DNA from: Omphiscola glabra
Lineage: Eukaryota > Mollusca > Gastropoda > Lymnaeidae
Assembly (NCBI GenBank): GCA_964017045.1
Contig: OZ024796.1
Location: forward strand, 25,297,010 to 25,361,009
Direction of reading: 5' to 3'
DNA: 64,000 nucleotides
Shown: positions 46,901-61,200 of the stretch, one piece after another
How the letters are laid out: each line of letters opens with the position of its first letter
How positions within the stretch are numbered: the stretch's first letter is position 1
Notes under the pieces: generated by a model
What the model saw: only the letters and a program-made list of their open reading frames with translations
Told to the model about the DNA's origin: nothing
Databases searched by the model: none
Program-made: the position numbers and the translations under genes

Positions 46901-49900
46901 TAAGCGGGATGTTAAAAACTGAATGTCTCAACCATGGCCGCTGGAGGAAACCAAAACGAAACAAATCCCCGACTTAAGGGGAAAATCCAGATCTAACAAA
47001 TATTAAAATCAGGATTTTAAAAAAAAAAAAAATATTGCTTTTTTTAAAGGAGGTGTGGCTATTTTTTTTTTTTTAATTTAAGAGTATCAACAAAAACAAA
47101 AAAGAGTAATGATTGACATCACCTCATTTTTATTTCGGATTTTTTCATGAAAGTTTTCTAAGTCTTAAAGCTTTGAGACCCAAAAATATTTTTGCTCTGA
47201 CTCTTGCCGAACCATTCTGATTCAGCGACTCCACAGTTGGAATATATCGCTAAGTATAAGCGTCACTTAATCTGGAATTTTTGACACACTGCTTGGTTCC
47301 GTGGTAACCGCAGACGATTAAAGGCGTGCACTTGTTAATCAGGCGGCGACTACGGCCCATTAAAGTCTTACACTTGTTAATCAGGTGGCGACCACGGCCC
47401 ATTAAAGTCTTACCCTTGTTAATCAGGCGGCGACTACGGCCCATTAAAGTCTTACACTTGTTAATCAGGCGGCGACTACGGCCCATTAAAGTCTTACACT
47501 TGTTAATCAGGCGGCGACTACGGCCCATTAAAGTCTTACACTTGTTAATCAGGTGGCGACCACGGCCCATTAAAGTCTTACCCTTTTTAATCAGGCGGCG
47601 ACTACGGCCTATTAAAATCGTGCACTGGTTGATTCCGTCGTAACGACAGCCTACTAACGTCCTTTTATTTGTCTTTGAAGTGAACACACGCCATATTCTT
47701 TTTATTCGTCGATGGTTGAGTATAACGAAATTATTATTAGTTTTTGTAACTATATTTTTATACGGTGGGTATGAAAAGAATTCAATAGTTATCAGTAATG
47801 GGCACTACAATGTCCTGATTTTTTTGACGTTGTGGCTACAATCAGTGGCGTAACAACGGCTTGGCATTGGGGCAGTTGCCAACGGCGCCGGCCTGCGCCA
47901 ATTCAAAAGGGCGCCGCTAAATCTCTAATTTTTAAATTGTTATTATTTAAAAAATAAATTAGCCAAGGGCACCAAAAACCCAGTTACGCCTCTGGCTACA
48001 ATAACAATAATGATTGGTTGCTGCGTTTATGATAAAATGATCATCTGTTGATGTTTTTCAGAGAGTACTGGCAAGGTTGTTCAGATGTTGAGCTACGTTG
48101 AGTCCAATAAGATGATGAGGTACTCCAGACCATGGTACATATTCCCGTTCCTGGTCAATCTTGCCTTGTTATTCAGGTAGGCAGCGTTCGGGTCATTTTT
48201 TTTTAAAAATACAGATTGATTTATTTTTGGTCAAAAAACCGGTGCAACCATAACATGGGACTTCCGGTTTACGCCTACCCCCCCCCCCCCCGGGTTTTGA
48301 TATTTACACTTAATTTTAACGACAGTTTCTATATAAATAATTGTACTGTAGTACTACACTGTGTCCATTTTCAACGGACATTTTGCTTCCCACAATTGAG
48401 AACATGAATCAGATAATAACTAAATAGAGTGCAAATTTTGTCAGAATTATAGAAGGAGATGTTTTCGGAGTAGACTTTTTCTTCTATTTTTCTTTAAGGA
48501 AAGAAAGAAAGATGTTTACTACTTTAAAACGGGAAATTAATTTATATCTGCTTATATTAACTCGTCCCCTGCTCCACTGATTCACATACACGCAGAGGCG
48601 TAACAACGGCTTGGCATTTGGGGCAGTTGCCAAGGGCGCCGGCCTGCGCCAGTTCAAAAGGGCGCCGCTAAATCTCTAATTTTTAAATTTTTATTATTTA
48701 AAAAATAAATTAGCCAAGGGCGCCAAAAACCCAGTTACGCCTCTGCATACGCGATCCCGTATGTGACACACGTAGAGCTGCATGAATAATAATTGAATAA
48801 ATAAATGTACACGCTTCTGAAGTAAATGGTGGCATATAGTGCTGGGACTTAACTCTTAAGTTGCATTCAATACTTTGGGGCAACACTCTTTGAAAAAAAT
48901 ATAAAAAAAATTTCACCGGTCATATATGACCGATTTTCCAATCTCTCGTCTTTTGAGAGTTAAATATCACAGTGAATAGATTTCCTCCGCCGATAGACTA
49001 ACGGTCAGCAACAGGAGGGGGGAAGGGAGTACCTCGTTCAGCTCGACTGATCACAACAGTTATAGCTGTTTTTGTGCCCTGAGCGTTGTTGTTGTGCTTC
49101 TTTTGTATTCTATGCCCTATACCATAATAATATGCCCCGTGGCGTGACAACGTAGTAAACATCTAAGCCATCACTTGAAGTATGTGTAGAAGATGGTAGT
49201 TTCTCTTTATTGTCCATTGTTTCTAATAAAAAAAAAATTTTAAGCGAGTAAAACTAATAGTTTTACAGTAGCCAAATTTCATAACGTGCCATTCACCTTA
49301 GTTATCTCAAAGGATTTCTCGCGTGAAAATTTGAATCGTGTGGATATATTTGACCTCGGTTAGTCGTGAGTTGCAACCAGTTCAGTACACTAAATAGCAA
49401 TTAAGAAGAGGTGATGGTGGTCTGATGTCCAGGCCTCACAAATATTTAATATGTTTCTAGATATGGCTGTAGCGCTGTGTTCAGTAGGCGCGCAAAATAA
49501 AAAACCCTGAAGTTAGCGCTTACTGGGATTTTGTCAAGTGCGATACTTGAATGTTTGTTTTTGTCATTGCTATACTTGAATGTTTGTTTTGTCAAGTGCG
49601 ATTCTTGAATGTTTGTTTTGTCAAGTGCGATACTTGAATGTTTGTTTTGTCAAGTGCGATACTTGAATGTTTGTTTTGTCAAGTGCGATACTTGAATGTT
49701 TGTTTTGTCAAGACTTGAATATTTGTTTTGTCAAGTGCGATACTTGACTGTTTGTTTTGTCAAGTGCGATACTTGAATGTTTGTTTTGTCAAGTGCGATA
49801 CCTGAATGTTTGTTTTGTCAAGTGCGATACTTGAATGTTTGTTTTGTCAAGAAACTTGTGTGGATCGGAAGCTCACGCATTTCCACCGCCATAGCTTGGC

Positions 49901-52900
49901 GGGTTATTTCTAGTAAATCACAACTATTTAACACAAAGCTGCGACTATTCGCACCAGGGTATCAGAAGTGAGAGGTTGGATTTGGATTAAAAAAAACTAT
50001 TTAAAATATTATTGTTGGGTTTGTAAGACAAAATGAGGTATCAAGTGAAGGATAATTGAATGGAATTTATGTTTGTAAACGTACTTCTTCGGTTTAACTA
50101 AAATAAACTACCACAAATGGCATCCGAGTGGGATTCAGTCTAAAGGGACCAGGGTGCGAATAGCCACTTCGTTAACAAAATATATTAGAATTCATCCTAA
50201 TTGGAATCTTGATGAATTTCAGTTCTTCAAAAGGACGCCTTACAAACAGACGAGTTCTCCAATTTAACCCAATCATGACACCAATGACGCAAAATCTTTT
50301 TTTTTTTTAAAGGCGTTGTTTTACGTCATCTAATGCAGGACATAATTTGTAGACGTAAAACGATTACCTAAATTACATAAAACACTCTTTCACTTCTGCC
50401 TCTGCATACCTACCGTATTCAAAAGGTAATGTGAATTTGCAGAGCTTTCAATGCCCCAGTCCCAATACAGACTCGTGTAAGGTTTCGTTTCCCGTGGTTC
50501 CTGGCACAATAGCTTGAACTTCATCCTTTCACCAGCCTTTAAAGTACAAGCGCGCGTTGTTTCCCCTTTAGTACGTCACTTCCTGACAGTCACAAGTTCC
50601 GTTGTTCTTCACGCCAGAAAAGGTAACGTGTTCGTGATGTCTCCCAGCATCGACCTCGTTTATCGCTACAACATCTGAAGACGTCTGTGGTATAAGGAGA
50701 AAATTAATCCGGGGGGGGGGGGGGGGGGGGGGACAAACTTCACACTCTTGGATTGCCAGTAGCGGAACAAGGAGGCTTGGGGCTGGGACATGGACATGAG
50801 GCAGCCCCCATCCCAAGTTATCTACCAACCTCTTTTAACTTTATATGGGCGATGGTTGTTTGCTATATTAATGCGAGAAATAGCCCACCAAAACAATGGC
50901 TGCGGTAACGCGTGAACGACTTAAGATACTTGATAAAACATGGATTCAATTAACGCACTTTATAAGAATCCCAGTCAGTGCAGACTTCTGGGAATTTTAT
51001 TTCGCGCGCCTTTTTGAACATGGCATCCCTACATATAAACCTATATAATTATTATATTTGAAACGGGTATGTTTTTATAAGGTTAGGTTTTGCTTATTGG
51101 TTGGGGAGGGGGGGGTAATTTATCAAAAAAGGGATATGGCCCCAATTGTGTGTTTGTGTGTAGTAAGATGTCGAATTTTCAACAACAGCTACAAAACAAA
51201 AATGACAGCATATTGACTGTTTTGAAACCGGAGTGCATTCAACAGCGGTGCAGCCAGCCGTGTGCAGATAACCGTCTCACATTGTTCATCTTTATTGATT
51301 TAGAAATACCGTACTTTAAAAACAGCGGTCTGTTTATTTTTACTTTTTTTTTTTTTTGTATTCTTAACAATCAGACGTAATTTGGCGAGGTGGGGGGTGT
51401 TAAAGCTATTGGTGTCTCCCCTTATTCCATTCGCTACTTGTTATATCATCTGCTACATTCGCTACTTGTTCTATCACCTGCTACATTCACAACTTGTTTT
51501 ATCATCTGCTTCATTCACTACTTGTTCTATCGTCTGCTACATTCACTACTTGTTCTATCACCTGCTACATTCACAACTTGTTCTATCATCTGCTACATTC
51601 GCTACTTGTTCTATCATCTGCTACATTCACTACTTATTCTATCACCTGCTACATTCACAACTTGTTCTATCACCTGCTACATTCGTTACTTGTTTTATCA
51701 TCTGCTACATTCACGACTTGTTCTATCACCCGCTACATTCGCTACTTGTTCTATCACCTGCTACATTCGCTAATTGTTCTATCATCTGCTACATTCGCTA
51801 CTTGTTCTATCATCTGCTACATTCACTACTTGTTCTGTCATCTGCTACATTCACTACTTGTTCTATCACCTGCTACATTCACGACTTGTATAATCTGCTA
51901 CATTCACTACTTGTTCTGTCATCTGCTACATTCACTACTTGTTCTATCACCTGCTACATTCACGACTTGTATAATCTGCTACATTCGCTACTTGTTCTGT
52001 CATCTGCTACATTCACGACTTGTTCTATCACATGCTACATTCACGACTTGTATAATCTGCTACATTCACTACTTGTTCTATCATCTGCTACATTCACGAC
52101 TTGTTCTATCACCTGCTACATTCACTACTTGTTCTATCATCTGCTACATTCACGACTTGTTCTATCACCCGCTACATTCGCTACTTGTTCTATCATCTGC
52201 TACATTCACTACTTGTTCTATCATCTGCTACATTCACGACTTGTTCTATCACCCGCTACATTCGCTATTTGTTCTATCATCTGCTTCATTCACTACTTGT
52301 TCTATCATCTGCTACATTCACGACTTGTTCTATCACATGCTACATTCACGACTTGTTCTATCATCTGCTACATTCACTACTTGTTCTATCATCTGCTACA
52401 TTCACGACTTGTTCTATCACCCGCTACATTCGCTACTTGTTCTATCATCTGCTACATTCACGACTTGTTCTATCACCCGCTACATTCGCTACTTGTTCTA
52501 TCACCTGCTACATTCGCTAATTGTTCTATCATCTGCTACATTCGCTACTTGTTCTATCACCTGCTACATTCACGACTTGTTCTATCACCCACTACATTCG
52601 CTACTTGTTTTGTCATCTGCTACATTCACTACTTGTTCTATCATCTGCTACATTCGCTACTTGTTCTATCATCTGCTACATTCACGACTTGTTCTATCAC
52701 TCGTTACATTCGCTACTTGTTCTATCATCTGCTACATTCACTACTTGTTCTGTCATCTGCTACATTCACTACTTGTTCTATCACCTGCTACATTCACGAC
52801 TTGTATAATCTGCTACATTCACTACTTGTTCTGTCATCTGCTACATTCACTACTTGTTCTATCACCTGCTACATTCACGACTTGTATAATCTGCTACATT

Positions 52901-55229
52901 CGCTACTTGTTCTGTCATCTGCTACATTCACGACTTGTTCTATCACCTGCTACATTCACGACTTGTATAATCTGCTACATTCACTACTTGTTCTATCATC
53001 TGCTACATTCACGACTTGTTCTATCACCCGCTACATTCGCTACTTGTTCTATCATCTGCTACATTCACTACTTGTTCTATCATCTGCTACATTCACGACT
53101 TGTTCTATCACATGCTACATTCACGACTTGTTCTATCATCTGCTACATTCACTACTTGTTCTATCATCTGCTACATTCACGACTTGTTCTATCACCCGCT
53201 ACATTCGCTACTTGTTCTATCATCTGCTATACATTCGCTACTTATTCTATCACCTGCTACATTCGCTACTTGTTCTGTCACCCACAGCCTTTCTTGGCTA
53301 CATCTGCAACCGTTAATCAGGCGCCGAATCCGTCCTTTTTTTTCTTTAATTTGTTTCCAACTTTTTTGCAATTTTCCCCTTAATACTAAACGGAATGGGG
53401 AAAACGTGCCCACGTCAGCACGGGTTAATTTCAGTAACAACTCTAAATGGATTCCGTTGCAGCAGCTGTGCAAATATATAAATAGGGATGATGAATCGGC
53501 TTTAATGAAACAATTTTCATTATTAAAATAATGTTTTGTGGCACCTGTACTATTCGTTACAAGTTGGCCGCCTGTCCGGTAGTTGTATTTTGTTTAAAGG
53601 CCACGCTTATCAGCGATTTCATGAACGTTTTAAAATAGAGCAGAATACAAGAATTCTCATCCCAAATGGCGTCATGGACAGTGAGACTTGATGTTAACCA
53701 AGCCAGCTTCTTTTCAATTTTATGTTATTTTTAATTTTCCATTTTTTATTTTATTTTTTATTTTTTTCTCTTGGCCCACTTTACATTTTTTTTTTTTTGT
53801 TGCTCTTGGCCCACTTTACATTTTTTTTTTTGTTGCTCTTGGCCCACTTTAATTTGGGGTTTGTTTTTTTTTAAATTTTACCTCCGTGGCACTCCTTCAA
53901 TCGTTAACATTTTTTAATGTATATTCTAAATAATTTTTGCAAATTTTTCGTGGCCCCCCAAATAAAAATGTCACAAGGTTTGGGGGGGGGGAGGGGGCGT
54001 GGGTGCTGATTAATAATTTAATGATGGCGATAAAAAATTATTGTTATAATGTAAACTTACAAGATGTTTGTGTGTGTGTTTTTTTTTGTTGTTGTTGTTT
54101 TTTTTTTTTTTGTTTTTTTGTTATAACCATCAGTGTAAACAATACGAGATAACATTATGTTCCGCTGGAAAGAAAACAACGTGTTAGAGATTAACTTGTT
54201 ACTTTTGACTTGGGTGTCTGCGCATCGGGTTGGTGACCACTGATCATGTCACTGGCTTTTGAAATACAGGGAAGCCGTGTTAATGACGTCTCTTCCGCCC
54301 AAACGTAATAGGTGGTAGGGAGGGGGAAAGGGGGTGGGGGGTCTTTTTTTTTAGAACGTATTAAGCCAGTGCCCCATAGTTGTAATAAACTAAATCACAC
54401 GTTCATATTGTCACAGCTGTATATGAAAATATTATATTTGATACAATGAAGAAATAAATTATGTTGTTATTACAAGTATTGTTAGTTTTTGTTGTTGTTG
54501 TTGTTTTAAAGGGGAAAACAGCTTAAAATTAAAACATATTTGAAATGAATAGCATTAATATTTGAACTATAACAGTAGATCACCCGCTGACCCCTGGTAC
54601 TTAAGTACTAGTGGTTTCCAAAATAATTCGGTGTTGAATTAAAATATTAATCACCCTTTTCTTTTTTTTCCCCCCAGTGCTACCCATCTCGTTACTGTCA
54701 TAGACCAGGATGCGATGGAAGACACACTTTTCCCAATTCCCAGCTGGATACTCTACGCTACCATGGCGGTTGTCAGTAAGTTCCAGCCAGACGTCCCGTT
54801 GTCTTCGTGTTACATGATCCGTAGTTGTGCTTGTGTGTCATGACAGACAGAATGAGTAGTGGTGCTTTGCTGTCGGTACCGACAGAATGAGTAGTGGTGC
54901 TTTGTTGTCGGTACAGACAGAATGAGTAGTGGTGCTTTGCTGTCGGTACAGACAGAATGAGTAGTGGTGCTTTGCTGTCGGTACCGACAGAATGATTAGT
55001 GGTGCTTTGTTGTTGGTACAGACAGAATGAGTAGTGGTGCTTTGCTGTCGGTACCGACAGAATGAGTAGCGGTGCTTTGTTGTCGGTACAGACAGAATGA
55101 GTAGTGGTGCTTTGTTGTCGGTAAAGAATAAGAAGGGGTGCTTTGTGTTGTTGTTGCTCATTCTGTGCTAAAACTAATGTAGGCTTGGCGTGCTACTTTG
55201 ACTTTCAATATAGGATTCTCTCCTGTTTA

Positions 55230-55271
<42 letters not shown>

Positions 55272-58200
55272 GATAGTTAATAGCGTTAACTTTCTTTTTT
55301 TTATAAGGATTTAAGGGAGAAAACTGTACTCTAAAATTTGTAAATATGATAAATCTATAAATTATACTACAGACAATTGTTTGCAAGAAAGCCATTGATA
55401 GTAGACCTATTTAATAGCTCTAAAACACATATGCCTATTAATCACATAATGTACGTTGACGTAAGCTATTAAAAAGTTCCCAACTAGTATTCTAATACCA
55501 GTACTGGTAATCAAAACGAGTACAACAGGTTACATGATGAGCCGATAAAGCGCACTGGTTAAAATGGTTCATAATTGCACTTAACCTTCCCCCCCTTCCC
55601 CCAAGCCTCCCTCATATTTTTTTAAAATGTATCATTTTTCAGAGATGCTAGTATCAGCAAAGTTAATCTATTTTGTTACAGCACCAACAACACTTGCGAC
55701 CATTCGACTGCTACCAGACCCGTCCTTGCCCCTGTTGGCTGGGGGCGTGCTCACGTCTGCAGGACTTCTGTGGACAAGTCTTGAAACGGGGGCCTTACAG
55801 ATGGTGGCCTTTGGGGTTCTTGCAGGTAACCCTTGCCAACACCTGGTGACATTTAAACCCATCTGTTGACTGGCGGACTGAATTTAACTCTAAATATATT
55901 TCAAAAATGTGTATCCATCATGCTGCTACTAGATCATTGTCACCTCTGCAGGCAATTTTTTTTATTGACTAAAAGGATTTAACTGCATTGTTCCAGTATT
56001 ACCAGAATGTATAGTCTCAAACTATCATCGCCAATCCACAGTGTATGCCTAGCAAAAATGCTTTATGTAATCAGTTTTTTTTTTTTAATTTAAACAATTT
56101 ATTATATATTTTTTTGCTGTTGCTGTCCTTAGATAAGGAGTTGTTTGTTTTTTTTCATTCGAATCTTAGTGAAATAATAATGGAAACTTGATATAGTTAA
56201 GAATAAATCTTTATGTTATGATCCTATGACTGCATTGTTTTAAATCATGAACCTTTTTTTTTTTCAATGCACTCTTTGAAACCAGCATTGCTACATAGGA
56301 AGTAATAATATTTACATGGAATTTAATTAAATTCATTTCCAAATCCAACAACCCGATAAGTACTTCAATTAAAAATAAAACTCTTTAGTTTTAAGCTGTC
56401 AATACTATAAAGGAAACCCAACACTACGACATTTTTTTGTTGTTGTTGTTGTCCCAGCTTTCAGATTTATTAAACTTTTTGTTCGCTCGCTAAACTGTTG
56501 GCTTCATTTAAATTATTATTTCCTAACCATTTCTTTAGTAGAGTACATCTTTTAACATATTCTAAATTCTTAGGTAAGGGATGTAACTGAGGCAAAACAA
56601 CGAAGTCATAGAAAAAAGGAATAGACAAGGGGGATAATCCATTATTTTTTTTTTACAACGTGACAGGAAATAATTCTTTAAAAATGTATCTCAAATACGG
56701 TGTGTGAGTGTTCATATTTTTAAAATTGTTTTTTCATATCCTCTATAAATTTTTTGGCATGCGAGGAAAAAAAAGGGTGCTTCTTACAGGTCGATCCACT
56801 TAATGTTTCAAAAAGAATATTATCAAATTCGGTAACAACAATTTTAAAATGAAAGACAATGATTATTAATAACAGAAAAGATTAGTCTACCATTAATTTT
56901 AATCCGACCCTTTCCATAGTTTAAACAATTGATTTATTGCCCAGTAATTGAAGAATCCTGCCCAACACAATTAAAAGAATGCCTTTGAAATTTTATCCTC
57001 AAATTAGTTTCCCTTTCTTTTTGGTCTGCAGGCACTGGAATATCATTGTCACTGCAAGCAATGTTTGTGGCACTTTCCCCTTACTTCATCAGGTACGCGG
57101 CTGTCATAAGATTTATATGATCTTTAGAAATCATTACTGACATAGAAAAGTGATATGCACAAAATCTACTTATTTTTTATATACTTAATAGTGATTTATA
57201 AACATGAGATGTAGAGTTGATTAATGCAGTAAAAAATGCAAATAACACAAACCCTCTGGGCCGAAGCAAAAGTGGTTCTGTACTCAGCTATTTGGAGCAA
57301 TTTGCAAGTTCAGCCAGAATTAAACAATTGCTGCTTGCGGTACTGAGTTAGGGCAAATGCCAGGGACAATGGGTTCTTTTATTTACAGGTTTCACTGTAC
57401 TTCTTCACATCATTGAAATATGTATATTTTTTGTGGACAATCACTGATAAAAATAAAACACCAATGAAAATTTAATGGAAAAATAACATATTTATGCTGT
57501 GCATTTTAAAAAAATTAGAAAATCAAAACAGAGTTCATGTTGAATTTGCTTAATATCCTACTTTGCCAGTCCTCCTTTGAAAATTAAAAAAGAAAGTTCT
57601 TGGTGTATTTAATGAAATTTATTGCCATGATTGTTAACTGCAAGTATCTTTCATAACTAATTGATAGTAAAATGCCCCACGAAGCAGACTGTTTTGAAGT
57701 TTTCAGACATCAGTCTGTTCTATGTGTGGGAAGTAGTAAAATGAGAATTCTTTTCTTCCAGAGGGAGCATTAAAGCATCTGCGGGAACATTGCTCATGTC
57801 CATGGTTGTCATGGTAACGCTGTTCCCTCTCATGAGTTATGCAACACATGCCCTCTCCAGGAGGGTGTTTCTGTACTTAGCTCCCTTGACATTCCTCAGT
57901 TCCCTGGTTCCAAGTTTAATCTACTTCACGTCCAGGTGTGGAGCACAGAAATCTAACAAAGGTAAACTGAGTGATTGTTGTTGTCAATTAAAAATATTTT
58001 GTCATAAAGCTCTGCTGATCAGTAAGGAATGCTAACTAATGAATTAGTATGGCTATGGAATAATAGATTAATTATAATTTAATCAGAAACGTTTTGGAAT
58101 ATTTCTATAATCTTGTAAGAGCAGCAGATGCCTTCATTTGTTCCATTCTTATTACCGTTACAAGACTCTGAATTGAGTTTTGTATAACTTTTTTTTGGAA

Positions 58201-61200
58201 CCCGCATGATGTGTTGAAAAAATTCCCTTCAAAGTCTATGGTTATCTTCAAATAAATTGTTTTAATATTTATAAATAATTATTTTCAGCACCATATAAAA
58301 AAATTCTCCTTTTTTTTTTGTATTTTCAGGAGACAAAGAGGCTTTACACAGGGTAGTTTTTGACAGCTCATGTGCAAAATCTGTGCTACCAATTGAAACC
58401 AACAGTCAGGAGAATGGTTGCTGCTGTGCCGTGAGGAACAGCCTTAACCAATTTTGTGGCAAAGATGGGTGGGCTGCTTCACTCATCTCCTTCTTTGTTT
58501 GGCTCACCTGGGGAGCAGGTAACTTATACTTTAACTTGGATACTCATGCATTTTTAAATTTTTTTTTTATGGTTGTTTTTTTTCCAATTGAATTTTATCT
58601 TGCAAACATTTTTAAATATTTTATCTTTTAATGCATGGATTTTTTTTTAAATAGCTCTTTGTTAAGGTTTAATGTCAATAGAATTACAAAATGATAAGAG
58701 GTTAAATGAGGGAAAAGCTACTAAAAAGGTGTTGATAGTACCATTATAAAGGCATAACTACAGATATTTTTTTTTGTGTAAAAGACATTATTATCTCACC
58801 TGACCAAGAGTAAAATATTTAATGGCTTTAATTGGACATAAAAAGATGTTTAACTCATATAATTGCAGATAATTTTTTTTTTTTTTTAAATTTTACAATA
58901 TTTAGCATGAATATCTTGTTGGTAAATTAAATTTCTCATTTGTATCACCTTGTCTTATGAATCTTTCCACCTTTCTCTATATTCTTTAGCTCCAGAGATG
59001 TCTTAAGTGATTAAGTTTGCTTGTTAAAGAATTGCTAACTTTACGGAACGATAACCATATTTTAAATATAAGGTTTCCTGGGACTAAATATTCATTTTAA
59101 TGTCTTTTTTTTTTAATGAGGTTATTGTTGATATCCTTTAAGCTTTGAACTTTTTTTTTCACATTCTGTTTTAAAAAATATTCTAATATTAAAAAAATCT
59201 GAGACACCAGCTATTTTGACTAATATTTTTTTTAAAGACATAGAGGCCATTTCAATATACTAATAATAACTAATAAATATAGTGGCAAAACTCCTTAAGA
59301 CATCATCAAGCACTTCTGTCCTTATTCTTCTCTTCTCAGGCATAGACACAACATGGATATCTTTGCTATTGTCACCAGGTGTAGATACAACATGGCTGAC
59401 CATGGGATGGAGGTACCAATATTTCAACTCCACAACTGGACTGGCAGCCCTGCAGCTGTTCTTGTGCTTCATTTTGCTGGCGGTCAAGATGTCTTCTGAG
59501 CTCTCACAGACTCCACATGCCCAGTGTCGCTCTAACTTAGCCAGCAATTATATGCAGCTGGGCCTTTTGGGTAACAGTAATTTTTTTTTTTTTTTAAATG
59601 TTTCAGTTGTAGAAAAAAAATATTTTGTTTTGCAACAATTGAGGTCTAATTTGCATATGATATTGCTTCTAGCTTTAAAGCTTAAGAAGAGTTATTTCCT
59701 CATATGAATTTGTCCAATTATAATACTGTATATTTGTGATATAAACTGAAATATTATTTAAAATTCATCTCATATACTACTACCAAACATTGGCGACAGC
59801 AATGCGTGAACTTCCCATCTACTACAGTTCTTTGATAAAACATGAACTCAAGTAACGCACATTTAAGAATCCCAATTTTTGCTACACCCCTTCCCCCATG
59901 ATACGTCACTGCACATTTTTAATTCACGCTCATGAACTATATTAAATTTTCTGATGTCCCAACCCTTTTTAAAACAAATATATTTTACACCATTTAAATG
60001 ATTTCATTTTTGGAAAAGAAAATATTTTGCGCCAAACACAGTTGCGTTATTATATTTAAAAAATCATTTAGTGTAGTAATGAGGAATTATATTTTGAGAG
60101 CTATTGAACTCTTATTGAACCATATTTTTTTCAAACATTTAGAATTATTATTTGTAATAAACTCTCAATACCAAATTCAGTGATTAGGAAGTAGTCCATT
60201 AGGAGGCAGTCCATGAGTCACACCAGAAGCGAAATATATATAAGAGATTATAATTTAATAACATTTTATTATTTTCAAAATCAAAAGCTAAATTAAATAA
60301 TGCTCCATCAAGTTCTTCTTTTTTTTTTTTTCCATTAGTTAATGCTTAATTTTTATTCAAATTTCATTGAATCAAAGTTTTTTTTTATTTATTACAGGTG
60401 TGGGTGGAGTCCTACTTTATTTCCTACCATCACACAGCAACCAGTTCCACAACCATCTCCTGTTCACTGTTGGATTGGCACAACAATATGATGACCTCAC
60501 AGATCTGTACCTAATGCCTAACAACAGTTTCTCTTTCCCAAACAATCAGTACCAGCTGGTCAAGTACAGGATTAGCATCATTGTGAAAGAGGGGGAGGAA
60601 AAATGTATTTCAGTTTGGACTGTCTGCTGCCTCTTATGTCACTTGGTGTCACTTCTATTGATGTCATGTTTAGCTATGATACTTGGAGTTCAAGTAGCAA
60701 GTAAGTTCAATGATGCAGGAAACTAAAAACATGACACAAATATTGAGAAAAACATGCTTGCATAGCTTAGGTTTTGTTTTAATAAGAATCACATTTTTGA
60801 TACCATATCTTGTTGCTGTTTCCCCTAGATATTATTGGAATACTGTCCACACTACCACCACTATCATTTCTTTGTGCACGTAAGTATTCCTAATTTTTGA
60901 TTAAAGAAGTGTTATCTTTGTCATAGTGTAGTTTTGATGAAAATTAGTTTTTGCATTTTTCAAAAACAACTTTATTATCATTTATTCTATTATAATTAGA
61001 TGTTTCGCAATTACACATTTTAATAAAATAATTTCCTTACATATTCTTTATCCTTTGATGAAAAAATTAAAATCAAACATAAAAAAAATACATTTTAATT
61101 TGTTTATACAGAAAACTCAGTTTTACTCTTTTCTTTTCATTTTCAAAAATAACTATCTTGACTTTAATTTATATTAAAAATTCATGTACTTTTATTTTAA

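Noticed and set aside
51382..53383. Three overlapping plus-strand open frames of up to 644 codons
   Set aside because: They are translations of the 28-bp array inside an intron; all three frames are open, which points to lack of stops rather than coding selection.
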